The position numbers and the translations under genes are program-made. Below, one piece after another: positions 10,770 to 51,272 of a stretch of 64,000 nucleotides of DNA (positions within the stretch are counted from its first letter, which is position 1; the number at the start of each line of letters is the position of its first letter). Under the pieces are notes generated by a model. The model saw only the letters and a list, made by a program, of their open reading frames with translations. It ran no database searches and had not been told where the DNA came from. Source of the stretch: Antennarius striatus (lineage: Eukaryota; Chordata; Actinopteri; Lophiiformes; Antennariidae); NCBI RefSeq assembly GCF_040054535.1, contig NC_090784.1, positions 7,563,501 to 7,627,500 of the forward strand, in the 5' to 3' direction.

Positions 10770-11033
10770 GCATGCACGCACGGGCATGTAGGCTTGCAAA
10801 GCAGAGGATGATGGCAGAGCGAAGGGCAACTCCTTCACGGTGCAACCTGTGAACAACTTGTTTTGGGGATGGTGTTTTGCTCAAGGGCACCTCAGGGTGC
10901 TCAGGAGGTGAACTGGCACCTCTCCTGCTACCAGTTCACACTCCAAAGTTTTAGTCCATGGGCGAGTCTTAAACTTGCCACCCTCCGGTTCTCAGTCTAA
11001 GACCTAGTGGAACGAGCTAATGGACATTTTATA
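10622..11033 (-). repeat. tRNA-derived SINE, reversed, interrupted by (CA)n
   Basis: On the minus strand it carries the SINE blocks in order. On the plus strand these read AATAATCCCCGTAGGGGAA, a CA tract at 10,701-10,765, TTGCTCAAGGGCACCTC, GGTGAACTGGCACC and CACCCTCCGG. It belongs to the same family as 5,746. Confidence 0.75.
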
Positions 11034-13015
11034 AACAACACAAAACCTCTGGACTTCTGTGAGGAACACTGACACTGAGACACTGAGCAGCACTGAGGCC
11101 AAGGATGCATTTAAAATGTGAAATGTGAAGGTATCTAATCTAATACTGTAATCCTCCAAGGGCTCTGACAAACCAACGACTCTCTCAGTCTGGAGGTCCA
11201 GATTTGGGTGGTTTCTGGCTGTTTTCTACGTGTAGACAGAAAGAAAGGCTTTGCTGCACATTGTTGTATTGAAAATCTTTCCTTTTCCCATCACCACGTT
11301 CCCAACGCATAAACTCAACAAAAGGAAAGCTCTAAGCCAACACAAGGGGATAAGATCAGACTTTCGAAGAAATTACTTGAACTAATGCAGCACGGAGAGC
11401 TTACATGCTCACCAAACATCACCCACATTCAGAAGCGCTGTCGGCTCTGCACTGACTGATGTGTTGCATATGAACTCTCTATTCTACTAGATAAACATTG
11501 ATTCATAAAGATTATTTTGATTTCCCCATTGTGTCTAGATCAATCCAAAGCATAACAGTTATTTAAAACAGCCAGTTTTAACCTCTGTAAATTTAGAAAG
11601 TGTTTGGAATAAAGCATCCTTAACGGAAGTTCTTCTCAAATATCAGCTATAGGGAAACTGCTCACAGGCTGCTGCAATGTTTGGACATGAATTCATTCTT
11701 CGTACCAAAGCTTGCAAAATAAACTATGGGTCAAATAAACATGGGTCCTTTCTGGTAAAATACTGTTTGTGTTTCTAATCTTGGATGGAGTCAACAACTT
11801 CCCTTTCAGTTTTAAATGGAAATGTAAACTGACGTGCGCCACCGAAACAGAGATTTACTATTTATGTAATGTTCAGTAAATAATTTAATGGAAGATTAAA
11901 TCATCACAATCCTGTCAGTGAGGATTATAATGATGTCACATTTTACAGCAAAACCAAGGCTAGAGTGAGGAGTAGCAGACACAATGTCTCTTTAGCTATT
12001 CTGCTTTGTATGTCTAAAATAGACACATGATTATTCTGCTCACATGCACAGATGCTTTTTGTAGACAAGTTGACTGCAGACCAGCCTACCGTCTGTCTTC
12101 CTCCTATTGTTGTTGCTGATTGTATTTTGTATTTCAGTGATGCCTTGTAACGTTGACAGATCCTCTGGATCATGTAGAGTGGCTCCAGATGACAGATCCA
12201 TGATGAGCTGAATGACAGATGGGTTTAGAATACCTCATGGTGAATTTTAGTATTTTTCCAGACCTTGTTATGTTGTTATACATTGAAAAAAGATCTGATG
12301 ATAAGAACTTAAAGCCCTTTCTTCATCCCTGACATGCCTTTATGTGGGTCTCATTTCTCTCTGTTACAACACTTGGTATAAAATGGCTAATAATGCTCAC
12401 TCGTCACAAACCAATGTTGCTTTTTAAAATCCACATGCTCAAAGAAAGTCAAGCGATCACCTGTGAGATGACCATGTCCGCCACCTGTCTGTGTTTTCAC
12501 GAGACAGATCTACGATGGGTTTCCTGTATGGCAAGAAGTCAGGAAAAGAACAGCATGGAGCAGGAAATGATGCAAGTTACTCCTATTATCAGTTGAAGAC
12601 ATGCGGAGCCGCAGGAGCTTGACTAAACGCTGGACTTGTCCAGGATAAACGCAAAATCAGTGAAAATACTCACAATGCACGCACTGCGGTGTACAGGAGG
12701 GGAGCTGTGTTTGTCTGTTAGTTGTTTATGAAACAACAATGGTTGGCCTACACAGAGGTTGACCTCAAAGGACCTCTCTACTTTCTTTTCTTTGCATAAA
12801 TATGTCAGGTAATTATAGAAGCAGAAGTCACTTACAGACTGATAACAATGGACCGAGCAGAGGAAGAGGAGGGGATCAGTTCTTAGTTTAGAGACAGATT
12901 TGCTGCTATTTTAGCAATGTGATGATGTTCAGGATATGCACAATCCACAGGTGTACAAGTCAGTAGTTATGATAATACACGGTACGCACTGCTGCAGTGT
13001 TGTAGGTCCATTATC
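11034..13015. other. intergenic, nothing recognised
   Basis: No exon with family support was found. Open frames at 11,943-12,173 and 12,342-12,596 are isolated and lack coding bias. Confidence 0.5.
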
Positions 13016-13021
13016 TAAGAG

Positions 13022-13955
13022 GCAGAGACGTGCGGTCAGGGGAGGCAGGTGAGGCATGGCTTCACCTGCCATCATAAAAGAAAAAAATGGAAAAAAGGAA
13101 AAAATAAATTAAATGGTTACATTTATCCAGTGATGTTTATTTTAAAGTTATTTTCCAATTTATCGTCACCAATTTTTGATTATTTTTACTCAAAATCGCT
13201 GAATTTTCACATTTACCACTGAAATATGGAGCAGAGACCTGCGGTGAGGCACCAGCCAGCCGAGCCTCACCACGGATTGCACAATGGCTCGACTAGCTGT
13301 GCTGGCAGCTAAACAATGAGACCGTAATGTTATCTCTCCATATGATGCTATTAAAATGTTCAAACACGTTTGCTCTATGAACTAAATTCTCGTAGTTTAG
13401 CTAATGTATATAATGTACGGTGTTTTTTGTCAACAACTGCATGTGTGTAACGTCTTTCTTGAGTTGAGCGGTCCTGAAATCGCTGGAAGAAGACACGAAG
13501 TGAGTCATGCAGTTCTCCTGCCTCATGGTAGGGGGCGCTGGTGATCCCAGGAATTCGGCCGGGGATTCTTCTTCCTCGGCTGCAAAAGAAGTGACAGCAA
13601 ACTACAATCTATAGTCATTGAGTCAAGTGCCTTCCTATAAAAATGAAGGGTTAAATATCTCAACCCAAAATTTTTTTCAATGCTTTTGTTCAGAAGGAGC
13701 GGTGCATAGACTTCATTTATAAGTAAACATAACATAAAAAACGTGTAGGTAACAACATAAGATTTTTAATCAAATCTGCTTATTTCTGTGTTACAGTTTG
13801 TATGTTTAAATAATTCTGCAATGAGACAAAAAATAACCCACTCACTGTTGATAATTAAATGGTGAATAAGCTACACTATAGGTTAGTGTGTTTATAAATC
13901 TGATTATGATGAGATCAGTGCCTCACCAGCCATGAATCTCACCTCACGTCACTGC
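13022..13955. mobile_element. 934-bp non-autonomous DNA transposon with 6-bp target duplication
   Basis: The left end reads GCAGAGACGTGCGGTCAGG. The right end, reversed, reads GCAGTGACGTGAGGTGAG. These are imperfect terminal inverted repeats that share GCAG-GACGTG-GGT. Identical TAAGAG hexamers flank it at 13,016-13,021 and 13,956-13,961. It has no transposase frame. I cannot place the superfamily with certainty. Confidence 0.7.
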
Positions 13956-13961
13956 TAAGAG

Positions 13962-15585
13962 ACAATAGTCATTGAAATAATGTAATTATTGTTGGCATTA
14001 GCTCTCTGTCTCTTTTACGTGCCTTTAATTGCTCCTTGAGGGACAAATAATGTTTTCTGAATTTGACTACAAGAAAGAAGCAGTAAAGCAAATGTTTTCC
14101 TTCTGTGTAATACTGTAGTTGTTTACTTGTCTTAAGGTATTTTAAAAGTATATTTACAACAGAATATACTGTATTCAATTCTGTGTATTTAGTAGAAAAA
14201 GATGAAAAGAATTCTTGAAAGTACACATGAAGCAATCAATCTTTTATTCAAATATTAATACAGTATAAAGTTGTGTTCAATAATTATATAGGCCCACTGT
14301 GAAGAAATGACTAAATTATTTTAATCAAAGTTTGCATATGCTGAGAACGAAGGCCAAAGTCGTGTGAAAACAGGATATTTTACAAACCGATTATCATAAA
14401 ATGTTCTTCAACTTGATTGTTGGATCATGAAAAAAGGATTTTTAACTACATTGGTATAAATATAAGAATGCTCCTGTCTTATTGTAGGCACAGGTGATTG
14501 AGAATGAAAAACCAATGAACTGTCACATCAATGGTTGATTTTTAAAAACTTTTATTTGGGACCCTTTCTTTTAATTAGTTTAATGTGTTCCCCATTTATA
14601 TAAAAGTGGAGAAGGTGAGAAAAACACAATAAACTCTTTTGAGTTTTTAACAAATTAAGCATAAATTTACATTAGACTTAATATTTCTAATTCCATAGCA
14701 TTTTTTCCAGACCTAGTCATTGACGTAAGCACTTGACTACTGACACACAGACTAAAGTATGTATGACGGCACTGTATGCACACACACATGCACAGCTCCT
14801 TCTTGAGCAGATAAGAACTGATTATGATCTTTGTGCTTGAGCATTCAGTATCCTGCATCATAATGATGCAGTCATACTATAGATTGGGGTGTAAGCTGTG
14901 TAGAGGGAATGATGGCATGACTCTATTTCGTACTTTAGTTTCAGTTAGTATTTAATTTTTGTAAACTGTGATTCGGTGTAAATTTTGTAGTTTGTAATCC
15001 TGATATTTTCTTCCCTGATTAAGTTTATTAATCTGACACTGAGACTGCGAATCTGTGTCAGTTGTTGACCTGACCCAACTTCAGTCAGTCTCAGAACAAC
15101 AATGAATCTGTACTCGGTCAAGGAAATGGTCCATTTGGGATTGAAGTGACTCAGTTTCACATTTTTTAAATAACCTTCATTGGCTCAAGAATTTGAGACA
15201 GCAATTGTATTAGGGTAGACGTGTGATGCAAACAGTCATGCTCATTAGCAGCCAGCCGTTCTGCCCTCCTGGGACCCGTCTCTCCTTCAGGAGACTCCTG
15301 GACTAGCCAGACCTCAAATGCCTCTTTCTGTGACTTCATTTTCTCTTCACCACTGGTGCCTACCTCAACAATCGAGCCTTTAAACATGGTCTAGTGGCAG
15401 CTCAGATTCCATGTCCTCAATTTCCCCAGGATGCAAATGAATTGTTACTGAGGTGGAAATTGATGTCTTCACAGACGGTGGCTGTCGCCAGAAGTTTACC
15501 GTCACTGATTGGTTTACCATGCACCTCCAGTGTAACAATTAGCTATGGAGAATTTTAACTTTTCACATTCTTCCTCCACTCTAGA
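13962..15585. other. intergenic, nothing recognised
   Basis: AT-rich. A minus-strand open frame (15,166-15,387) has a charged protein-like stretch but no recognised domain or splice context. Confidence 0.45.
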
Positions 15586-15589
15586 GGGC

Positions 15590-16420
15590 TGAACCCATGA
15601 CGCTGATGGCGTCTCTTTGATCATCATTACATCCCGCTTCAAAGCGATGTCTTGTAATTGTCAGCGTTTGTGTGTTTGTCTGTCCGTTCATCCGTCCGTT
15701 AGTTTGTCCACCAAATATCTCCTTAACCGTTGCAGATAGAAAGATGAAAAAAAAAAAGAACATTACTCGGGCGGCAAAGGGGATGAAAATGAGATGATGA
15801 CCTTGACCTTGAGAAAACTAGGTCAAGGTCAAATTTTAACTTTTATACACTCAGGAACTGAATAAGATAGATAGAGGGAGAAGGCCAGTGTGAGTAAGAC
15901 CATAGATCAAAGCTAGTGCTTTGATCTAAGAAAGTAGGTCAGATCACTAGCTTTGATCTTTGACCTATGCAAGTAAGTCAAGGAAAAATTTAGAATTCAG
16001 GGGTGTTGCGGTGGCACGGTGGCGCATTGGGTAGTGCTGTCACTGCACAACAAGGCGGTGCTCCCCCCGTGTCTGCATGGGTTCTCTCCGGGTTCTCCGG
16101 CTTCCTCCCACCTCCAAAATGCGCTTCGCGTTAATTGGCTGGTCCCAAATTGCCCATAGGAGTGAGTGTGTGTGTGCGTGGTTCTCTGTCTTTGTGTGTG
16201 GCTCCGCGGTGCACTGGCACTCCCTACGCCAGCTGGGATAGGCTCCAGCTCCCCGTGACCCGCTGCGGCGGATAAAGTGGAAGAAAATGGATGGATGGAT
16301 GGATGGATGGATGGATGGATGGATGGATGGATGGATGGATGTGTGTCACGGGATGTTGCAGTCTCTGACTGCCTTGGTTCTTGTTATTTAGCTTGTAATG
16401 TTGACGTATTGTATGGAACC
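15590..16420. repeat. dispersed repeat with inverted AGGTCA motifs, split by a younger insertion
   Basis: The outer repeat runs from about 15,590 to 16,010. It resumes at about 16,345 with GATGTTGCAGTCTCTGACTGCC. An uninterrupted relative at 54,060-54,165 reads straight from GAATTCAGGGGTGT into TGTTGCAGTCTCTGAC. So the 16,010-16,341 block was inserted later. It contains a 12-bp inverted repeat of TGACCTTGACCT (15,798 and 15,820) and a 14-bp one (15,904 and 15,946). Confidence 0.7.
16010..16341 (+). repeat. dispersed teleost repeat ending in (ATGG)n
   Basis: It opens GGTGGCACGGTGGCGCATTGG, contains GGTTCTCTCCGGGTTCTCCG, GCTGGGATAGGCTCCAGC and CCCGTGACCCGC, and ends with about 13 ATGG units. 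Confidence 0.85.
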
Positions 16421-16429
16421 TGAATGCCA

Positions 16430-18500
16430 TTTCTGGTCCCCAATGGACCTAAAAACAACAACAATGACTAACGTAGCAGTTTGGGGATATCAATTAATCT
16501 GAGCACTGACGGTGTGCTAGTTTAAAGTCTGTATGAGCCGGATGTCTTCCCTGTCATTTCATAAAAACATTTTACTATACTCACATTTCCTTGTTTAGGC
16601 CTGCTTCCCCCCATTACAGACTGCAGTGTTAAGGGAAAAACAGTTTTTGTTAATTTTTTAGTTAAAAGAATAAACATGAAAAATTGTGCTCAGTTACTTC
16701 TTTCCACTGTTGATATTGGCCCTCCCTAACAGCACTCATTATGAGCACACTCCTCTTCTAAAGAGTTGTAATAACATCCCGATTATCACTCTGATAGGTG
16801 GTCCTATTGGACTTTGTACCGTTGGATTGACTTGCTGGACTACACTGTAGAGACACCGATAGGCTGTTGTGGGGTAGGAGGGAGTGGCAGTCTGGCTGTT
16901 GGCCCATAGACGTGATAGGACTCAGAGGAAAGAATCATCAGCAGATGAAAAAGCTGTGTAAGTGGTTCATTTGGTCACATCTTCACTTAAAGGAACATGG
17001 TATAGGACAGGGTCAAGACCGAGACTGATGGATAGAATCTCCTGATGGGCCCACAGACAGTATTCAAGAAGTGAAGACGAGATAGCCAAGCTGTGATCCC
17101 AAGGACACAAATGCAAATTTTGACACAATGTCTCGTACTGAAAAGTAGTTATGAAACACAATCAAACAGAATAAAACAGAATCCCACTTCACATTAAAAA
17201 GTTTCAGCTTAAAAGTAGAGTTCTGTTCTGTTCACTGACATACAGTTAGTATGACATAAGTATTATGATGGTCCTTTCCGATCCAATCACACACCGTCTT
17301 TGATCGGTAGTTTCTGTTTCCCAAATAAAGGGCAGGTCCAGTGTTTTTTTATTGAAAGAACATTGTATCCTTTAAGTTATTTGTAACCCACCTTAATTCA
17401 AATCCTGTATTAATGTGTACTGATGGATTTACGTTCTGCTCGTCAGAACACAGTGAGAGAAGCATTAGGTAGTGCTAAGAAAAAACAATGTTCACAGTGT
17501 TTCCAGAGGGATGAAAAAAACCCCAAAATTTATTTTGACAGGAGGGGTGCCCAGACGTTAAAATGTATAACAGTGGGACAGCAATACACATGCAAAAATC
17601 CAGAACCCTGAAAGTAAGGCAGCCAAAACATTATCCTGTTATTTACACTTGTTTTTCCTATTAGGACATGTCCATAAGTCTACAGTAAAAGCCTCATGTG
17701 TACTATGACTGACTGTCCATGAGAGGGTAATCAGAAACTTTGAGCATCTATTTTTGTGCTCCAGGGGGGAAGCTTTCATTCAGACTTTGATTAAAGCCTT
17801 TAATGTATTTTTATCTCACCACTACTCATTCAAACATATGTGTTTGGAATAAGATGATTAAATGCACGAGATGTAGTTAAAGACTGTCTAATTTGGTTCC
17901 TTTTGCAATCACAGACAAACAGCTTCAAAGTGAAGGAAATGGCTGTTTTAACAGAAGAACTGCTCCAACGGAGGTCTGTTGAGGTACATTGAGGTTATGC
18001 ATTTGAATTGAAGGAATTTGTTTCAGCCTATGTGAACACTGTCAGGGACAGGAAATAAGGAAAAGAAAGTTCAGTTCTTAATAAATAAAAACCTCATGTA
18101 TGTGTTCATCACTTTTTATAAACATTATTTTTTGGGGCATTTCATCTTTAAAGGACAGAACAACAGACAATGTGTGACACGATGTGGGAGAGAGTGAGTG
18201 GTAGACATGTGGATGTCAGCCAGACCTGGGCCCACAGCCATTATGTGAAGACCACAGCTTCTGTACATGGGTTTCACTTTCACCACTGCCCTGGTTTTGT
18301 TCATTACTTGAGTGTTACAATTTCTTTAAAATCAAAACTTATGCAAAACAGCTATATTTACTCATTTCATTGCATATAAAATACTTTTACATTTTTCTTT
18401 CCTATTGACAACCACAAACAACAGGAAATCTTATTTCTCAGTAGCTACTTCTGCTTTCCTGATTTTAGTTTTAAAAAAAAGAAGAAGAACTTATTTAATA
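16430..18500. other. intergenic, nothing recognised
   Basis: AT-rich, with no supported exon or repeat call. Confidence 0.5.
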
Positions 18501-18504
18501 ATAA

Positions 18505-18720
18505 AATGCCCTCAGCATTGGGTTCTCTCTGGGTCCTCTGGTTTCCTCCCACCTCCAAAAACATGCAGTTTAGGTGAACTGATCAGTTCCAAATTTTCTG
18601 TAGGTGTGAGTGTAAGTAAGTGTGTTTTTCCTTCATGTGGCCTCCCACCTGGGGTGTACCCACCTGTAGCAGGCTGGGATAGTCTCCAGTGACACCTGAG
18701 AATCCAGATAGCTACGGTCA
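18505..18720 (+). repeat. diverged copy of the GGATAGGCTCCAG repeat family
   Basis: It contains GGGTTCTCTCTGGGTCCTCTG, CTTCCTCCCACCTCC-like text and GCAGGCTGGGATAGTCTCCAG in the same order as the copy at 16,010. It lacks the ATGG tail. Confidence 0.7.
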
Positions 18721-18739
18721 TCTCATCGTCAACAAAATA

Positions 18740-19255
18740 GACGGAGGATATGCTCTAATAATCTGTTTTTACAATAGAACTTTTCTTCATGCAGGACTTC
18801 ACCAGTGTGATATTGTGGCAATTTTTTTTACTAAGAACACTTCCCTCCACAACCATTTCTTTTCAATATTCACAATCCATGTGCTCGAGATGAGTGCAAC
18901 TCTTGCAAACTGTAAGAGGAGGAAAGGATGGATAGATAAAAACAGCTTCCTGCATCTCTTATTCCCCTGGGACACGTCCTGTCCTGCTTTCATCTGGTAG
19001 CCTGGAGGGGGGGGGGGGGGTAGAGAGAAATAATAGCCAAGAAAAAGAAAAACAAACATGGGATAGGTATGGACGAATGCGGTTTGACGGAGTCATGTAA
19101 GACGTGAGAGCGGGACGATGTCCATCCCTCAACATCCTACATTTGTCTTCTTTAATGACTCACAGTAACTCTGGGGTGGCTAAAACAGGGATGAGAGTGA
19201 TACTCTCGCTCTGTCTTTCCCTCCACCCCTTTCTCATTTCCTCTCATCACAAATG
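18740..19255. other. intergenic upstream of the NCAM-like gene
   Basis: It includes a 14-base G run at 19,007-19,020. No exon was recognised. Confidence 0.4.
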
Positions 19256-19261
19256 AGCCTC

Positions 19262-19268
19262 TATATAA
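19262..19268 (+). promoter_or_regulatory. possible TATA box of the NCAM-like gene
   Basis: TATATAA lies about 220 nt before the start codon. It would give a 5' UTR of roughly 190 nt if no intron intervenes. It is inferred from position only. Confidence 0.35.
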
Positions 19269-19482
19269 CCCCTGACACAGACACTTATCTTAACAAAGTT
19301 ATGTGACTTAGAGTCATAAATATTGGACATTTTGTTGTTTGCAGCTTATTGTCATTTAATCTTGAAAACTTATTTTGACATTCTGCTCAGCGTTGTATGA
19401 GGACTAGAAAGCCATAACACTGAAAATAAAGCCTATAGAAGTTTGATTTAAGTGATATAGGACCGACAGCAGCTTGGTGAAC

Positions 19483-24946
<5,464 letters not shown>

Positions 24947-25627
24947 TTCCAGAAAAAATGGCGAAAGAAGACACAACAAAGTTGGCATGTGAATCAACAC
25001 GTGATTAGTGTATAGAGAAGAAAAGAATATTAAATTCATCAGTTGCTTCCTCATACCAGGCAGTGATCTATGCAAGGGATACTACTGCCATGGGAATTGC
25101 ATAGGAAAACACTGAAGTCACCAATGTTTGCTCAAACTGGGCTGGTTCAGATGTTTTGTGCTGCTGAAGCACATGTTGAGCCTCTCCTATTCTCTCCTCA
25201 GTGTGAACATTACCCAGCTTCTATTTGACACGGGGGCTGCAGAGGCCACTGGCTGGTCATGATGTCATATTGTCTTCTTTTCGTTGCTCTGTCTGCCCTC
25301 AGTTTGATTAATTCACCTTATCAGTGACTTTTGTCCTTCTAGCAGGAAATCTTGACATCTGCGTTTCACAGGGTAAAATAATTGTTCTATATGCTTGTTA
25401 TATTTCACAACAAATGTTTACTGCATTTTGATTCCTGTACACAGAAGATCTTATTTTATCTTCACACTTTTTGAATTCATATTTAAAATCATGTGTAATG
25501 CAGAGACTTTTACAATGATTTTTCCTCTGCTAATCGTCATTTCATGTAGGGTTTTATTTGTATTATCTTTTTTAATATTGCATTGCGGCTGCTCTTGTGT
25601 GTGTTACATAGTGTTAAAAATTTGTGT

Positions 25628-25688
<61 letters not shown>

Positions 25689-26060
25689 TGTGGTTTAAAT
25701 AGAACTACATCCTGAAACCAGCCAGTATTTTGAACCATTTAGAGGGAATTTTCACTTAAATGAAAATTAATAATTTCCCTACAGTAATAACTAGGCACTG
25801 ATATTTATTGTTTTTAAACAATGTGTGTGATATTCATCTTGAGAGGCTTTCAAATCGAGGCTATAAAAGATTTCCCTTTTTTTGTGTTAAAAAGGTTTTA
25901 TATGATCTGCAACTTACACTGACCACATAGACCTGCTATTACCATCCTCCTTCAATAGGTGTAAGACATGTATAAAGTAACAAAACTGACCAATGGTCAG
26001 TGTTGTAGTGCTTGCAATTTACCTGATCATATTAATAAATTTTATTAATACTGTTGTACC
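24947..26060 (+). other. 3' UTR of the NCAM-like gene
   Basis: There is no further open frame. It includes a (TG)n tract at 25,619-25,687. The AATAAA at 26,034-26,039 is the best terminal signal. Confidence 0.5.
26034..26039 (+). terminator. poly(A) signal of the NCAM-like gene
   Basis: AATAAA in an AT-rich context, about 1.1 kb after the stop codon. Distance alone does not prove use. Confidence 0.4.
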
Positions 26061-26234
26061 ATTGAACATGATTGTACGTAATGCTGTTGTTATACTTTTT
26101 TGTTTTATAAATACATGGACCATACATCCGCATTACGTGTTCCATCCTCATAACTGTTCATTCAAGCTTGTAGCTTGTAGATGATGACCATAATCGTCTC
26201 ATCTAGAGTCACACATCTACTTTGTGGGTTACAA

Positions 26235-26330
26235 ATGTTACTGGAGCCCATCCCAGCTGGCTACGGGCAAGAGGTGGGGTACACCCTGGACACATCGCCA
26301 GCATATCACAGAGCCACACAATACAGTAGA
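26235..26330 (-). repeat. reversed fragment of the GGATAGGCTCCAG repeat family
   Basis: The plus strand reads GGAGCCCATCCCAGCTGGCTA, then GGGGTACACCCTGGAC and CACAGAGCCACACA, the reverse of the family at 16,010. Confidence 0.7.
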
Positions 26331-26815
26331 TGCATTATTTGCCTTGAGGATGTTGACGGAGCAGTGCAGAAAAGGTCAGAAGGAGCTTCATTGTGTCTTT
26401 GTAGCTATAGAGAAAATCTATGAAAAGGTACCCAGAGAGATACTGTATTAAAGCATGAGGAAGTGTGGAGTGGCAGAGAAGTATAATAGAATAATACAGG
26501 ATATGCACGAGGGCAACAGAACAGCGGTGAGGTGTAATACAGGTGTCACAGAGGGGTTCAAGGTGGAGGTGGGACTGATCAGAGATCAGCTCTGAGCCCC
26601 TTCCTGTTTGCAGTGGTGATGGACAGGCTGACAGATGAAGTTAGACTGGAATCAACCCCAAAACCATGATGTTTTCAGATGACACTGTGATCTGCAGTGA
26701 AAAACCAGGGAGCAGGTGGAGGAACATTTAGAAAGGTGACAGCATGCCTTGGAGAAGGGAGGATTGATAACAGAATATTTGTGTGGAAATGTAAAGAGTG
26801 GAGACAGTTTTCATT
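26331..26815 (+). pseudogene. RTE-clade LINE reverse transcriptase fragment (dead)
   Basis: The nucleotide sequence parallels the RT region of the LINE at 43,267, around its 44,770-45,200. Recognisable are the block for LHCVFVAIEK, the KVEVG region, [17 protein letters not shown] and an altered catalytic box FSDDTVICS in place of FADD. Several frameshifts and stops are present, and both ends are truncated. Confidence 0.8.
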
Positions 26816-26879
26816 AGACAGATGAGGGGAAGACTGAAAAATGGGTGGAAATTAACTGCTGGAATATAACTAGGTTGGA

Positions 26880-27560
26880 AGTATACACAGACAAAACAAC
26901 ACAATATGACACAGATGTAGACAAGACAGTCTTAAAGAGTTACCAAATCTATTCACGCTATGTTTAGTGAATTGTTTACAATCATCAGTCATACATAATA
27001 ACCAGTAACTCCATTCAGAAAGAGCATCTATCTGTCTGTCTTGTGCCTGTCTCTACCTACATACCTGCCTGCCAGTCTGTTATGATTTAATTCAATTTAA
27101 TTTAATCTATGTATGTTGTTGATGATCAAAATCCAGAATTGAAACTGAATATGTGCTCATTCATTGAGGTTACACATTAGTGAAGTAGATCCGTTCTTTA
27201 ACTAACTATCGTTGACCCCTTAGGGCAGGGGTGTTATTTTCAGCGAGCTGTCCTCAAAGGATCGGATGTAAGTTAAAAATGTAACTAAATGTAAGTCAAT
27301 GTAATGTAAAATAAATGTAACTACTGAGTAATGTCAAATAATAGAATTATTCAAGTAACAAACATTACAGTTACACAGAAAAAAAAAATTGTTTGTTGCT
27401 CTGTTATAACATAAATCCTTTTAATTTGTCATGTTATTAAACCCACAGAACTCCATCAATTAAGGATCAAACTATCCAAGTGAATAAAGAAAGATAACAT
27501 CAAACGCAAGTTAGGACGTTAACTTTGTTCAAAACTTTTTTTGTCAGAATTAAAATGGGT
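26880..27560. other. intergenic upstream of mroh1
   Basis: Low-complexity AT-rich sequence, with nothing recognised. Confidence 0.45.
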
Positions 27561-27569
27561 TTAATTACT

Positions 27570-27588
27570 GCATTGTGGGAAATGTAGT
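27570..27588 (-). promoter_or_regulatory. ZNF143/THAP11-type (SBS) promoter motif
   Basis: The minus strand reads ACTACATTTCCCACAATGC, matching the known ACTACAnnTCCCAnnATGC consensus at every fixed position. It lies about 200 nt before the likely mroh1 transcription start. Confidence 0.75.
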
Positions 27589-27631
27589 TTCTGGTCAACC
27601 CGACAGCAGCTGAGGAGCAACTCTGCGGGTC

Positions 27632-27637
27632 ACGTGC
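27632..27637. promoter_or_regulatory. CACGTG box in the mroh1 promoter
   Basis: The context GGGTCACGTGCTG resembles a CLEAR/TFEB-type E-box. The surrounding 27,600-27,830 region is the most CpG-rich part of the area. Confidence 0.45.
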
Positions 27638-27729
27638 TGTCAGTGGGTTGTAGCCGCGCCCCTTGCCTGACTAGAAGCACATGACCGAGGGTGTTTACAC
27701 CTGCAGTGACGAGCAGCGCTAACACACAG

Positions 27730-27811
27730 TATGCTACCGACAGGGAAGTGTTTTATTTAAGCCAAGAAAACACGCAGCGTTGTCGTTACTATTTACCCGG
27801 ACTGAAAACCG
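27730..27811 (+). other. 5' non-coding exon 1 of mroh1
   Basis: A strong donor (ACCG/GTAAGT) is at 27,811/27,812. The next exon starts at 28,381 after TTTAGCCCCAG and carries the start codon. The 5' boundary is a guess. Confidence 0.5.
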
Positions 27812-28449
27812 GTAAGTAACGTTCTTACCGCGGCTGCATTTGTTTCTGTCAGGCTGTGATGTGAGAACGCGGCGGCTCTTCCGTAGCAGCAGCTGCTAGG
27901 TTAGCATGCTAACGTAGTTTTATATCTGCTCAAGCATCACCCTCCATCCAGGTTAAAACTACACGGACAGAGAGTCACTGGTTGGTAAATGCTCAGAGGT
28001 AAAGCTTTGACTCAGTTAACCTTCCGTGCTGTGACTGTTTCAATGCTACCTTTAGATGGCTTTGTAATTTTAAAAGTTATTGCACAAGTCGGTCGACGTG
28101 GTGTGGGTGTTATTCAGTGCAGTGAAGCTGTCACTGTCAGCTGGAAACCATCATGTTGGTATCGTCGTTTTCACGCATTGGCTCTTGTGTCAGTTTTGTG
28201 AATGAATGCAGAAATATGAAAGACTGTCTTCTTGTTAATTTTGGCTGATGTATGCAGGCGCGATTTGTGTCTTCCAAGTGTTTTGACTGTGGATGAGATC
28301 ATGACAGTTTGCACAATCCTGAAACACAGTTGGCATTTATTTATTTTTATGTATTTATATTGACTATTCTTTAGCCCCAGGTATCTGTACGCTAGGAGGG
28401 AAGCTCCATTCTGATCCCCAGTCTGCAGGACACCATCCCTCTACCCACC

Positions 28450-51272
<22,823 letters not shown>

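Noticed and set aside
15166..15387. 73-aa minus-strand frame with charged, protein-like sequence
   Set aside because: No domain recognised, no consistent splice partners, average codon use.
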